Origin: Hyphomicrobiales bacterium
GTDB taxonomy: Bacteria; Pseudomonadota; Alphaproteobacteria; Rhizobiales; Rhizobiaceae
DNA length: 64,000 bases
NCBI GenBank assembly: GCA_900473175.1
Contig: UCKM01000031.1
Location: forward strand, 1 to 64,000
Direction of reading: 5' to 3'
The position numbers and the translations under genes are program-made. The notes beneath the pieces were generated by a model. It saw nothing but the letters and a program-made list of their open reading frames with translations. It had not been told where the DNA came from and searched no databases. Below, one piece after another: positions 1 through 9,260 of this stretch; within the stretch, counting starts at the first letter, position 1, and each line of letters opens with the position of its first letter.

Positions 1-236
1 GGGAAAACGTCAGCGGGCGATCTTCGGATCGCTTAACTTACTAAAAAGACGCGCTTCGACGACCGCCCGTCTCCTCACCGTCAATGGCCAGACGCGACAG
101 CGGGCGTGGCGGGGTTGACCTGTGCTCATGCAATGCCCCGACATGCAGGAATTGTAGAAGCGTGCTTCAGGGTTGCGGCACGGATCGCCTAACACGGCAG
201 CTTCCAATAGGGCGGGAAAGTGATATCTAAAAGAAC

Positions 237-776
237 ATGACATCAAAACCGCGCATCACCATTCATTATTGCACGCAGTGCAGCTGGCTGCTCCGATCCG
301 CCTGGATGGCGCAGGAATTGCTGTCGACCTTCGGCGCCGATCTCGGCGAGGTGGCGCTGGTCCCCGGCACAGGCGGCATCTTCGAAATCCATGTGAATGG
401 CGATCTGATCTGGGAGCGCAAGCGCGACGGCGGCTTTCCCGAGGCGAAGGTATTGAAGCAGCGTGTGCGCGATCTCGTCTGGCCGGAACGCGATCTCGGC
501 CATTCGGACGATCACAGCAAAGGTGTGTCCTTCGACAAGCTCAGGATGAGGGACGTGGGGAGCCCTGGGCGGGAGGAGGAAGAGGCAGGAGGCAACGGCA
601 CCAATCCCGACTCTGCCAAAGCAAGCAGAACCGGCGGCAACGCCCCCCATCCCGAGCCGGTCCAAGGACGGAAAACCGGCGGCAACGCCCCTCATCCGGA
701 GCCAGTCCAAGGACGGAAAACCGGCGGCAACGCCCCTCATCCTGAGCCTGTCGAAGGACGCAAAACACGTGAGTAA
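237..776 (+). CDS. Rdx (SelT/SelW/SelH) family protein with repeat-encoded C-terminal tail
   Basis: The first 95 or so residues look like a complete bacterial Rdx-family protein: a beta strand leads into a CTQC (CxxC) motif at residues 12-15, followed by a thioredoxin-like fold with the usual GGIFEI and GGFPEAKVLK segments. Bacterial members of this family are generally about 90-100 residues; a redox role is assumed for the family but substrates are unknown. From about residue 96 to the stop the protein is encoded by a palindromic repeat element (524-762), giving a low-complexity tail with three near-identical 15-residue repeats (GGNAPHPEPV...). The tail is therefore probably not functional protein sequence but read-through of inserted DNA. 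The stop overlaps the GTG start of the next gene by a few bases. The ATG is supported by the family N-terminus; I see no strong ribosome binding site. Confidence 0.8.
   Translation: MTSKPRITIHYCTQCSWLLRSAWMAQELLSTFGADLGEVALVPGTGGIFEIHVNGDLIWERKRDGGFPEAKVLKQRVRDLVWPERDLGHSDDHSKGVSFDKLRMRDVGSPGREEEEAGGNGTNPDSAKASRTGGNAPHPEPVQGRKTGGNAPHPEPVQGRKTGGNAPHPEPVEGRKTRE
524..762. repeat. REP-like composite palindromic element inside a coding region
   Basis: The 32-base arms 524-555 and 731-762 are inverted copies of each other with 29 of 32 positions complementary; the core on the left reads TTCGACAAGCTCAGGATGAG. The arms enclose about 175 bases including tandem repeats. The same core (TTCGACAAGCTCA) starts the arms of the element at 20420-20583, so this is a dispersed family in this genome. 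Such short palindromic units resemble REP sequences moved by RAYT transposases, but no RAYT gene lies in the window, so the mechanism is inference. The element sits in frame at the end of the Rdx-family gene and just before the regulator start at 769. Confidence 0.8.
631..765. repeat. Three tandem 45-bp repeats
   Basis: Units start at 631, 676 and 721, each beginning CCGGCGGCAACGCCCC. The period of 45 is a multiple of three, so the frame of the host gene stays open. Each unit carries a version of the right arm of the palindromic element: the third is closest to the left arm, while the first two have diverged at the same few positions (for example GTCCAAGG for GTCGAAGG). This suggests the right arm was duplicated in place. 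Confidence 0.85.
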
Positions 777-1725
777 GCCGGAGGTTACCACAACCAAGCT
801 CGACGACGCCGCCCGCGCCGGCTGGCTCTACTATGTCGCAGGCAACACGCAGGATGAGATTGCCGCCAAGCTTGGCATATCGCGCCAGTCGGCTCAGCGC
901 ATGGTATCGCTCGCCGTCTCCGAAGGACTGGTCAAGGTGACGCTTGACCATCCGATCGCCCGCTGTCTTGACCTTGCCGCGCGGCTGAAAGAGCGTTTCG
1001 GCCTGAAGATGGCGGAAGTCGTGCCAACCGATCCGGGTTCCAACTCGACGACGCTCGGTGTCGCCGAGGCAGCGGCGGCGGAGATGACCCGCTGGCTGAA
1101 GTCTGAAGCACCGATCGTGCTCGGCATCGGCACCGGCCGTACCCTGAAGGCGGCGATCGAGCAGCTCTCGCCGATCGAATGCCCCCAGCACAAGGTCGTA
1201 TCGCTGACCGGCAATATCTCGCCGGATGGCTCGGCCGCCTATTACAACGTCATCTTCAACATTGCCGACAAGATCAAGGCGCGCTCCTTTCCGATGCCGC
1301 TGCCGGTCATCGCCTCCTCGCCCGAGGAACGCGAGCTCTTGCATGCGCAGGCGATGATCCGCCCGGTGCTGGAATTGTCGGCGCGGGCCAATGTCGCTTT
1401 TCTTGGCATCGGCGATCTCGGCGATGAAGCGCCGCTCTTCCTCGATGGCTTTATCTCGCGTGATGAACTTGTCGCCTTGCAGCGGATCGGCGCGGTGTTC
1501 GAGATCATTGGCCGCGCTTTCGACCGTAATGGCGTGCCGATCGTCGGGCTCACCAATGACCGTGTGGCCAGCGCCCAGATACCCTCGCGCGAGACGGCCA
1601 CGGTCATCGCCACCGCGATGGGATCGCGTAAGACGCCCGGCATCGCCGCTGCAATAAAAGGCAATCTTATCAATGGTTTGATCACGGACGAGCATACGGC
1701 TGAAATGCTCCTGTCCGGCAAGTAG
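769..1725 (+). CDS. SorC/DeoR-type sugar-binding transcriptional regulator of the polyol operon
   Basis: This 318-residue protein has the SorC layout: an N-terminal helix-turn-helix (about residues 27-48, TQDEIAAKLGISRQSAQRMV) and a long sugar-binding effector domain with the family landmarks LGIGTGRTLKAAIEQL and LTGNI. Members bind a phosphorylated sugar or related effector and control the adjacent catabolic operon. It lies directly upstream of the smo genes on the same strand, so it is the likely regulator of mannitol/sorbitol use; the equivalent position in other smo loci is occupied by a gene called smoC. The start is GTG at 769, overlapping the stop of the preceding gene; an internal ATG would delete part of the domain. 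Whether it activates or represses cannot be read from sequence. Confidence 0.88.
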   Translation: MSKPEVTTTKLDDAARAGWLYYVAGNTQDEIAAKLGISRQSAQRMVSLAVSEGLVKVTLDHPIARCLDLAARLKERFGLKMAEVVPTDPGSNSTTLGVAEAAAAEMTRWLKSEAPIVLGIGTGRTLKAAIEQLSPIECPQHKVVSLTGNISPDGSAAYYNVIFNIADKIKARSFPMPLPVIASSPEERELLHAQAMIRPVLELSARANVAFLGIGDLGDEAPLFLDGFISRDELVALQRIGAVFEIIGRAFDRNGVPIVGLTNDRVASAQIPSRETATVIATAMGSRKTPGIAAAIKGNLINGLITDEHTAEMLLSGK

Positions 1726-1771
1726 GCAAATCTTCCTCATTCTCTTGTTGCAGCGCAGCGACGAATTACCC

Positions 1772-1818
1772 TTGACTTGTTTCGCCGTTGTGTGAGTATT
1801 TGCCCAACAGACAAGCAA
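1772..1818 (+). promoter_or_regulatory. Probable smo operon promoter with a dyad operator candidate
   Basis: A TTGACT hexamer (1772-1777) lies about 18 bases before a weak -10-like GTATTT (1796-1801). Overlapping the expected start is an inverted TTGC-N11-GCAA pair (1800-1818), extended by the palindrome GCAATTGC at 1815-1822. This would be a natural operator for the adjacent SorC-type regulator. The assignment rests on position and symmetry only. Confidence 0.4.
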
Positions 1819-1845
1819 TTGCTCATAACATTCGGGAGGAATGAG

Positions 1846-3165
1846 ATGTTAACGAGAACGCTTCTGCTCGGCGCCGTATCGGTGCTCGCCATGGCGAGCT
1901 TCGCCCATGCCGAAACCACGCTGACCATCGCCACGGTCAACAATGGCGATATGGTGCGCATGCAGAAATTGACCGACGACTTTGCCAAGAAAAATCCTGA
2001 CATCAAGCTCGAGTGGGTGACGCTCGAGGAGAACGTGCTGCGCCAGCGCGTAACGACCGATATCGCCACCAAGGGCGGCCAGTACGATATCCTGACGATC
2101 GGAACCTATGAAGTGCCGATCTGGGCCAAGCAGGGCTGGCTGCTGTCGCTCGATGGCCTCGGCAAGGAGTACGACAAGTCCGACCTTTTGCCGGCAATCA
2201 GCGATGCCGTCTCCGTCGACGGCAAGCTCTACGCCTCGCCATTCTACGGCGAGAGCGCGATGGTCATGTACCGCAAGGACCTTGCAGAAAAGGCCGGTGT
2301 GAAGATCCCTGAAAAGCCGACCTGGGATGAGATTGCCGAAGCGGCAAAGAAGATGACCGACAAATCGAGCGAGACCTACGGCATCTGCCTGCGTGGCAAG
2401 GCCGGCTGGGGTGAGAACATGGCGCTGATTACCGCCATGGCCAATACCTTCGGCGCCCGCTGGTTCGACGAGAAGTGGCATCCGCAGTTCGACCAGCCGG
2501 AATGGAAGAAGGCGCTGACTTTCTACGTCGACCTGATGAAGGAAGCCGGACCTCCCGGCGCATCCTCCAACGGCTTCAACGAGAACCTTGCGCTGTTCCA
2601 GACCGGCAAATGCGGCATCTGGATCGATGCGACGGTGGCGGCGTCTTTCGTGACCAACCCGAAGGACTCCAAGGTTGCCGACAAGGTGGGCTATGCGCTG
2701 TTCCCGACCGGCGCTGCCGGTGCCGACAACCATGGCAACTGGCTCTGGGCATGGAATCTCGGCATCCCCGCCAGCACCAAGAAGGCGGAAGCGGCGCAGA
2801 AGTTCGTCTCCTGGGCAACCGACCAGGCCTATACCGAGCTCGTCGCCAGCAAGGAAGGCTGGGCAAACGTTCCCCCGGGCACGCGCAAGTCGCTCTATGC
2901 CAATCCGGAATATGACAAGGCAGCTCCCTTTGCCAAGATCACGCTTGACGCGATGAACGCGGCAAATACCAGCAAGCCGACGGTCAAGCCCGTGCCTTAT
3001 ACCGGCGGCCAGTTCGTGGCGATCCCCGAGTTCCAGGGTATCGGCACAGCAGTGGGCCAGCAGTTCTCGGCAGCCCTTGCCGGATCGATGAAGGTCGACC
3101 AGGCATTGCAGGGCGCGCAGCAGCTGACGACCCGTGAAATGACCAAGGGCGGCTATATCAAGTAG
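1846..3165 (+). CDS. smoE: Sorbitol/mannitol ABC transporter substrate-binding protein
   Basis: This is a family 1 extracellular solute-binding protein of 439 residues. An N-terminal signal peptide (MLTRTLLLGAVSVLAMASFA, cleavage probably after AHA) sends it to the periplasm, where it delivers polyol to the SmoFG permease. The internal pattern (YDILTIGTYEVPIWAKQGWL, then YASPFYGESAMVMYRKD) is typical of sugar and polyol binders. The start at 1846 is chosen over upstream in-frame codons because GGGAGGA (1834-1840) sits five bases before it and the signal peptide begins there. It is the first gene of smoEFGK-smoS-mtlK, and that order supports the substrate. A strong stem-loop follows the stop, as often seen after binding-protein genes that need high expression. 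Confidence 0.93.
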   Translation: MLTRTLLLGAVSVLAMASFAHAETTLTIATVNNGDMVRMQKLTDDFAKKNPDIKLEWVTLEENVLRQRVTTDIATKGGQYDILTIGTYEVPIWAKQGWLLSLDGLGKEYDKSDLLPAISDAVSVDGKLYASPFYGESAMVMYRKDLAEKAGVKIPEKPTWDEIAEAAKKMTDKSSETYGICLRGKAGWGENMALITAMANTFGARWFDEKWHPQFDQPEWKKALTFYVDLMKEAGPPGASSNGFNENLALFQTGKCGIWIDATVAASFVTNPKDSKVADKVGYALFPTGAAGADNHGNWLWAWNLGIPASTKKAEAAQKFVSWATDQAYTELVASKEGWANVPPGTRKSLYANPEYDKAAPFAKITLDAMNAANTSKPTVKPVPYTGGQFVAIPEFQGIGTAVGQQFSAALAGSMKVDQALQGAQQLTTREMTKGGYIK

Positions 3166-3174
3166 GATCCTCCT

Positions 3175-3230
3175 GGCCTCGGACGGTTCGCCAACGCAAA
3201 TGTCGGCGGACCGCCCGAGCCTCTTTTTCC
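3175..3230 (+). terminator. Intra-operon stem-loop with U-run after smoE
   Basis: Arms 3175-3192 and 3205-3221 pair almost throughout (GGCC/TCGG...CGCC with GGCGG...CCGAGCC, one bulge and one G-U), with a 12-base loop, and are followed by TCTTTTTCC. It looks like an intrinsic terminator but lies between smoE and smoF, which otherwise form one operon. Partial termination or protection of the upstream mRNA end would raise the binding protein over the membrane parts. Confidence 0.65.
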
Positions 3231-3266
3231 ATCCTGCTTTGCTGCCAAACGCATTGGAACCTGACC

Positions 3267-4139
3267 ATGGCCACGCTTCAGACACGCGCAACTGCCCGTC
3301 TCATGATGTCGCCCGCCGTCATCCTCCTGTTCTTGTGGATGATCGTGCCGCTTGTCATGACGCTTTATTTCTCGTTCCTGCGCTACAATCTCCTGATGCC
3401 GGGGACCGAGGAATTCATCGGTTTTCTCAACTACAAGTACTTTCTCACCGACCCGTCCTTCTTCACCGCGCTCGGCAATACGCTGATGCTCGTCGGTGGG
3501 ACTTTGCTCATTACGGTGATCGGCGGGATTCTGCTGGCGCTCGTGCTTGATCAGCCGTTCTGGGGTCAGGGCATCGTCCGTCTGCTGGTGATCGCGCCGT
3601 TCTTCGTCATGCCGACGGTTTCCGCCCTCGTCTGGAAGAACATGCTGATGCACCCGGTCAACGGGCTGTTTGCCTGGATCGCACGCTCCTTCGGGTTCCA
3701 GCCGATCGACTGGTTCGCTGAAGTGCCACTGTTATCTATCATCCTTATCGTCGCCTGGCAGTGGCTGCCTTTCGCGACGCTCATTCTCTTGACCGCCTTG
3801 CAGTCGCTTGACGGCGAACAGATCGAGGCGGCTGAGATGGACGGAGCAGGGTCGCTCTCCCGCTTTTTCTATTTGGTGCTGCCGCACATGTCGCGGGCGA
3901 TCACCGTCGTGATCCTGATCCAGACAATCTTCCTCCTCAGCGTCTTTGCCGAAATCCTGGTCACCACCAATGGCGGTCCGGGCATCCAGACGACCAACAT
4001 CACCTACCTCATCTACTCGCTCGCACTGTTGCAGTTCGACGTGGGCGGCGCGTCCGCAGGCGGTATCGTCGCGGTCATCCTCGCCAATATTGTCGCCTTC
4101 TTCCTCATTCGCCTCATCGGCAAGAACCTGGAGAGGTAG
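3267..4139 (+). CDS. smoF: Sorbitol/mannitol ABC transporter permease
   Basis: This 290-residue inner-membrane permease has about six hydrophobic helices and the MalF/UgpA-type EAA loop (EAAEMDGAGSLSRFFYLVLP) that docks on the ATPase. It pairs with SmoG to form the membrane channel. The ATG at 3267 gives the expected short N-terminus before the first membrane helix (PAVILLFLWMIVPLVMTLYF). About 100 bases containing a terminator-like hairpin separate it from smoE, while a 250-base repeat element separates it from smoG. The left arm of that element (starting at 4138) begins inside the stop codon. Confidence 0.93.
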   Translation: MATLQTRATARLMMSPAVILLFLWMIVPLVMTLYFSFLRYNLLMPGTEEFIGFLNYKYFLTDPSFFTALGNTLMLVGGTLLITVIGGILLALVLDQPFWGQGIVRLLVIAPFFVMPTVSALVWKNMLMHPVNGLFAWIARSFGFQPIDWFAEVPLLSIILIVAWQWLPFATLILLTALQSLDGEQIEAAEMDGAGSLSRFFYLVLPHMSRAITVVILIQTIFLLSVFAEILVTTNGGPGIQTTNITYLIYSLALLQFDVGGASAGGIVAVILANIVAFFLIRLIGKNLER

Positions 4140-4390
4140 AGGCTTTCCCGGCCATATTGACCTATTCTGACGGAGGCATGTTGTGACAGGATCAAGCAAA
4201 AACACGAAGACCCGCACTGGTGGTGCGGGCGAGGGGCTTTGCGCCGGCGCAACAAGCCCCGTCCCTGCGGGTTTCCGGCTGGCGGACACCCGCTTTGCCA
4301 GGCGGTTTCGGCCGATGCACCACATCCGTGCGGATTGTCTCGCCAGCCGAGAAACAGAATACGGCCAATATGGCCGGGAAAGGCTCTAGT
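4138..4390. repeat. Mosaic intergenic repeat element with inverted ends (copy A)
   Basis: The ends 4138-4159 and 4366-4387 are complementary at 21 of 22 positions (core CCCGGCCATATTG). Inside are two further stem-loops: 4211-4229 (CCCGCAC/GTGCGGG) and 4233-4260 (GGGGCTT...AAGCCCC). Segments 4268-4305 and 4330-4350 match 17977-18014 (35 of 38) and 18055-18075 (20 of 21) in copy B, in the same order, and both copies end in GGCTCTAG or GGGCTCTAG. This is the architecture of rhizobial intergenic mosaic elements (RIME) or Brucella Bru-RS repeats, though I cannot confirm the family name. No convincing gene lies within; short open frames here are repeat read-through. Confidence 0.8.
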
Positions 4391-4391
4391 C

Positions 4392-5222
4392 ATGGCCCGC
4401 GCAATCACGACACGAAAGAAGGTGACCTTCGGCATCATCGGTTGGGGCATCGGTTTCCTGATCTTCTTTCCAATCCTCTGGACGTTCCTCACCAGCTTCA
4501 AGACAGAGGGAACCGCGATCGCCACGCCGCCGCAGTTCCTGTTCTTCGACTGGACGCTGGAGAACTATCACGAGGTGCAAAGCCGCTCCGACTATATGAA
4601 GCACGTCACCAACTCGGTCGTGATCTCTGTCGGATCGACACTGATTGGCCTGGCCCTGGCTATTCCTGCAGCCTGGGCGATGGCGTTCTCGCCGACGAAA
4701 CGGACCAAGGACGTCCTGATGTGGATGCTGTCCACCAAGATGATGCCGCCGGTTGGTGTTCTCGTCCCCCTCTATCTGATCTTCCGTGATTGGGGTCTGC
4801 TCGACACGCGTCTCGGCCTCGTCGCGATCCTGACAATGATCAACCTGCCGATCATCGTCTGGATGCTCTACACCTACTTCAAGGAAATACCTGGGGAAAT
4901 TCTGGAAGCGGCTCGCATGGATGGCGCATCGCTGATGAAGGAGATCGTCTATGTGCTGACGCCCATGGCCGTTCCCGGTATCGCATCGACCATGCTGCTT
5001 AATATCATTCTGGCATGGAATGAGGCGTTCTGGACGCTCAACCTTTCCGCCGCCAACGCCGCACCGCTCACCGCCTTCATCGCCTCTTATTCCAGCCCTG
5101 AAGGCTTGTTCTGGGCCAAGTTGTCGGCCGCATCGACCATGGCGATCGCCCCCATCCTGATCATGGGTTGGTTCTCGCAGAAGCAATTGGTTCGCGGCCT
5201 CACCTTCGGCGCAGTGAAATAG
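4392..5222 (+). CDS. smoG: Sorbitol/mannitol ABC transporter permease
   Basis: This 276-residue MalG-type permease has the EAA loop [20 protein letters not shown] and about six membrane helices. It is the partner of SmoF in the inner membrane. The reading frame is open upstream to 4239, but that stretch is repeat element; the ATG at 4392 begins the family N-terminus ([18 protein letters not shown]) directly after the element's right end. There is no obvious Shine-Dalgarno sequence except possibly GGGAAAGG within the repeat arm, so the element may now supply part of the translation signal. Confidence 0.92.
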   Translation: MARAITTRKKVTFGIIGWGIGFLIFFPILWTFLTSFKTEGTAIATPPQFLFFDWTLENYHEVQSRSDYMKHVTNSVVISVGSTLIGLALAIPAAWAMAFSPTKRTKDVLMWMLSTKMMPPVGVLVPLYLIFRDWGLLDTRLGLVAILTMINLPIIVWMLYTYFKEIPGEILEAARMDGASLMKEIVYVLTPMAVPGIASTMLLNIILAWNEAFWTLNLSAANAAPLTAFIASYSSPEGLFWAKLSAASTMAIAPILIMGWFSQKQLVRGLTFGAVK

Positions 5223-5239
5223 ATTTCAGGGAGGATATT

Positions 5240-6238
5240 ATGGGAAGCATTACACTCGAAAAAGTATCGAAGTCATTTGGTACGACGTCGGTCATTCCGG
5301 AAATCGACCTTGAAATCAACGATGGCGAATTCGTTGTCTTCGTTGGCCCGTCCGGTTGCGGAAAGTCGACACTGCTGCGCATGATTGCCGGCCTTGAGGA
5401 CCTGAGTGGTGGCCGCATCATCATCGACGGCAAGGACATGTCCAGCGAGGCGCCTGCCAAGCGTGGCCTCTCCATGGTGTTCCAGTCCTATGCGCTCTAC
5501 CCGCACATGAGCGTCTACGGCAATATCGCCTTTCCGCTGAAGATGGATGGTCAGGACAAGGCCGCGATCGACAAGAAGGTCAAGGATGCGGCGCATATCC
5601 TGAACCTCACCAATTATCTCGACCGGCGACCGGGGCAATTGTCCGGCGGCCAGCGCCAGCGCGTCGCCATTGGCCGGGCGATTGTGCGCCAGCCAAAGGC
5701 GTTCCTGTTCGATGAACCACTGTCCAATCTTGATGCGGCCCTGCGCGGCAACATGCGGCTCGAGATCAGCGATCTGCATCATCAGCTCGCAACGACGATG
5801 ATCTATGTGACCCACGACCAGATCGAGGCGATGACCATGGCCGACAAGATTGTCGTCCTCAACGCCGGGCGTATCGAGCAGGTTGGTTCACCGCTCGAAC
5901 TTTATCGCAACCCGCGCAACGTCTTCGTTGCCGGGTTCATCGGCTCCCCGCGCATGAACCTTGTCGAAGGACAGGAAGCCAGCAAACAGAATGCGGTGAC
6001 CTTGGGCGTGCGGCCCGAACATATCCGGATTTCGAAAACCGAAGGCGCCTGGAAAGGTGTTGTTGGCGTGACCGAACATCTCGGCTCCGACACTTTCATC
6101 CACGTTCAGGCGGATGGTATCGGCAAGATCACGGTTCGCACGGATGGCGACTTTGCCACGGATCACGGCCAGACAGTCTATCTCACGCCGGAGGCGGCTC
6201 GCCTCCATCGCTTCGATGCGAATGGCCACGCAATCTGA
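5240..6238 (+). CDS. smoK: Polyol ABC transporter ATP-binding protein
   Basis: This is a 332-residue MalK/UgpC-type ATPase. Walker A is at residues 36-44 (GPSGCGKST), the signature is [16 protein letters not shown], Walker B is [13 protein letters not shown], and a C-terminal TOBE/OB regulatory domain ([10 protein letters not shown]...) follows. It powers the SmoEFG importer at the cytoplasmic face. The ATG at 5240 is preceded by AGGGAGGA at an ordinary distance and matches the family N-terminus; the frame is open further upstream but only by overlap with smoG. The gene follows smoG after 17 bases. Confidence 0.94.
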   Translation: MGSITLEKVSKSFGTTSVIPEIDLEINDGEFVVFVGPSGCGKSTLLRMIAGLEDLSGGRIIIDGKDMSSEAPAKRGLSMVFQSYALYPHMSVYGNIAFPLKMDGQDKAAIDKKVKDAAHILNLTNYLDRRPGQLSGGQRQRVAIGRAIVRQPKAFLFDEPLSNLDAALRGNMRLEISDLHHQLATTMIYVTHDQIEAMTMADKIVVLNAGRIEQVGSPLELYRNPRNVFVAGFIGSPRMNLVEGQEASKQNAVTLGVRPEHIRISKTEGAWKGVVGVTEHLGSDTFIHVQADGIGKITVRTDGDFATDHGQTVYLTPEAARLHRFDANGHAI

Positions 6239-6256
6239 AATTACGGACACTTGAAA

Positions 6257-7033
6257 ATGACCAGACTGGCAGGCAAGACGGTATTCATCACAGGTTCGGC
6301 GCGCGGCATTGGCCGCACCTTTGCCGAAGCTTATCTGCGTGAAGGCGCAGCGCATGTGGTGATCGCCGATATCAATCTGGAGCGCGCGCAGGAAACCGCC
6401 AAGGCGCTGGGTGAACGTGCATACGCAGTTCGTCTCGATGTCACCGACCAGGCGTCGATCGATGCAGCAATCGAGGAAACCGTAGGCGAGTTTGGTGGCA
6501 TCGACGTCCTCGTCAACAATGCGGCGCTGTTCGATCTTGCACCGATCGTCGAGATCACGCGCGCGAGCTATGAGAAGCTTTTCGCTGTTAATTTCTCCGG
6601 GACGCTGTTCACGTTGCAGGCTGTTGCCAAGGCCATGATTGCCCGCGGCAAGGGCGGCAAGATCATCAACATGGCGAGCCAGGCCGGGCGGCGCGGGGAG
6701 GCACTCGTTGCAATCTATTGCGCCACAAAGGCAGCAGTCATCAGCCTGACCCAGTCAGCAGGCCTCGACCTGATCAAACACGGGATCAATGTGAATGCCA
6801 TTGCGCCGGGCGTCGTCGATGGTGAGCATTGGGACGGCGTGGATGCATTGTTCGCAAAGTACGAGAACAGACCACGCGGCGAGAAGAAACGTCTCGTCGG
6901 CGAGGCCGTCCCTTATGGGCGCATGGGAACTGCCGACGATCTGACTGGCATGGCGATTTTTCTAGCAAGCAGCGAAAGCGACTATGTCGTGGCTCAAACC
7001 TACAATGTAGACGGCGGCAACTGGATGAGCTGA
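6257..7033 (+). CDS. smoS: Sorbitol dehydrogenase, short-chain dehydrogenase family
   Basis: A classical SDR of 258 residues: the nucleotide-binding TGSARGIG motif lies near the N-terminus, NNAA follows, and the catalytic Ser/Tyr-x-x-x-Lys occurs as MAS...YCATK. SmoS enzymes oxidise D-sorbitol to D-fructose, with galactitol and other polyols as side substrates, using NAD. It follows smoK by 18 bases in the operon, placing it in polyol catabolism. A TTG two codons earlier (6251) is possible, but the ATG at 6257 gives the usual family length. Confidence 0.92.
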   Translation: MTRLAGKTVFITGSARGIGRTFAEAYLREGAAHVVIADINLERAQETAKALGERAYAVRLDVTDQASIDAAIEETVGEFGGIDVLVNNAALFDLAPIVEITRASYEKLFAVNFSGTLFTLQAVAKAMIARGKGGKIINMASQAGRRGEALVAIYCATKAAVISLTQSAGLDLIKHGINVNAIAPGVVDGEHWDGVDALFAKYENRPRGEKKRLVGEAVPYGRMGTADDLTGMAIFLASSESDYVVAQTYNVDGGNWMS

Positions 7034-7093
7034 CGTTTCCCGTGCCGCGAGGCGGCGCTGGCACACCTTACGCAAGAAGAGGGGTTAGGCCCG

Positions 7094-8572
<1,479 letters not shown>

Positions 8573-8573
8573 A

Positions 8574-9260
8574 ATGGCCAAGCCCGCTCTTGTGATCTTC
8601 GACTGCGATGGTGTGCTCGTCGACAGCGAGCCTATATCCATTTCAGTTCTTCTCGACATGATTGCGAAGAGTGGGACTGCTTTGTCCGAGGAAGACGCCT
8701 ATGATCGGTTCCTCGGGCGCAGCATGACGACGATCAGCAAGATCCTCCACGAGGACTACGGCTTTGCCGCGAGCGAGGCCGATCTCGACGAAATGCGGGC
8801 CAACCTGTTTGCCCGTTTCGAGACTGACCTCAAACCCATAGCTGGCATTGCTGAAACCCTGCGTGTGCTCGACGTGCCGCGTTGTGTTGCTTCGTCAAGC
8901 CAACCCGATCGCATTCGCCTGTCGTTGAAGCTGACGGGTCTTCTTGATCTCCTCGATCCGCACATCTTCAGCGCAACAATGGTGAAACACGGCAAGCCGG
9001 CGCCGGACCTCTTCCTGCTTGCAGCGAAAACCATGAAAGCCCAGCCCAAGGATTGCCTGGTGATCGAAGACAGTCCAGCCGGCATCGAGGCGGCAAAGAG
9101 CGCCGGAATGCGGGTGTTCGCTTTCACCGGCGGCACCCATGCGCGCGGCGGACGACTGGAAGCGGCACTTGCGTCTCTCAAGCCAGACCGTATATTCAAC
9201 GACATGCTGGAATTACCGGGCTTACTCAACTTGCAGGAAGCCACACCGAAAGTTCGTTGA
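8574..9260 (+). CDS. HAD-family phosphatase (beta-phosphoglucomutase-like) of the polyol operon
   Basis: This 228-residue haloacid dehalogenase superfamily hydrolase of subclass IA carries motif I with the nucleophile (FDCDGVLVDSE), a helical cap, and motif IV (IEDSPAGIEAAKSAGM). Such enzymes hydrolyse small phosphomonoesters; a sugar phosphate is the natural guess here. The ATG at 8574 starts one base after the mtlK stop and its own stop overlaps the next ATG, so it is translationally coupled on both sides. The frame is open upstream into mtlK, but that part is not homologous. The exact substrate is unknown. Confidence 0.85.
   Translation: MAKPALVIFDCDGVLVDSEPISISVLLDMIAKSGTALSEEDAYDRFLGRSMTTISKILHEDYGFAASEADLDEMRANLFARFETDLKPIAGIAETLRVLDVPRCVASSSQPDRIRLSLKLTGLLDLLDPHIFSATMVKHGKPAPDLFLLAAKTMKAQPKDCLVIEDSPAGIEAAKSAGMRVFAFTGGTHARGGRLEAALASLKPDRIFNDMLELPGLLNLQEATPKVR

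Noticed and set aside
1-36. In-frame tail of 11 codons ending in TAA at 34-36 at the left edge (reads GKTSAGDLRIA)
   Set aside because: It could be the end of a gene outside the window, but 11 codons without family features cannot be told from chance.
1849-3291. Long open frame of 480 codons on the minus strand opposite smoE
   Set aside because: It mirrors the codon bias of smoE, has no recognisable domain and no ribosome binding site.
4183-4389. Open frames within the mosaic element between smoF and smoG
   Set aside because: They read through inverted-repeat DNA, lack ribosome binding sites and show no protein family.
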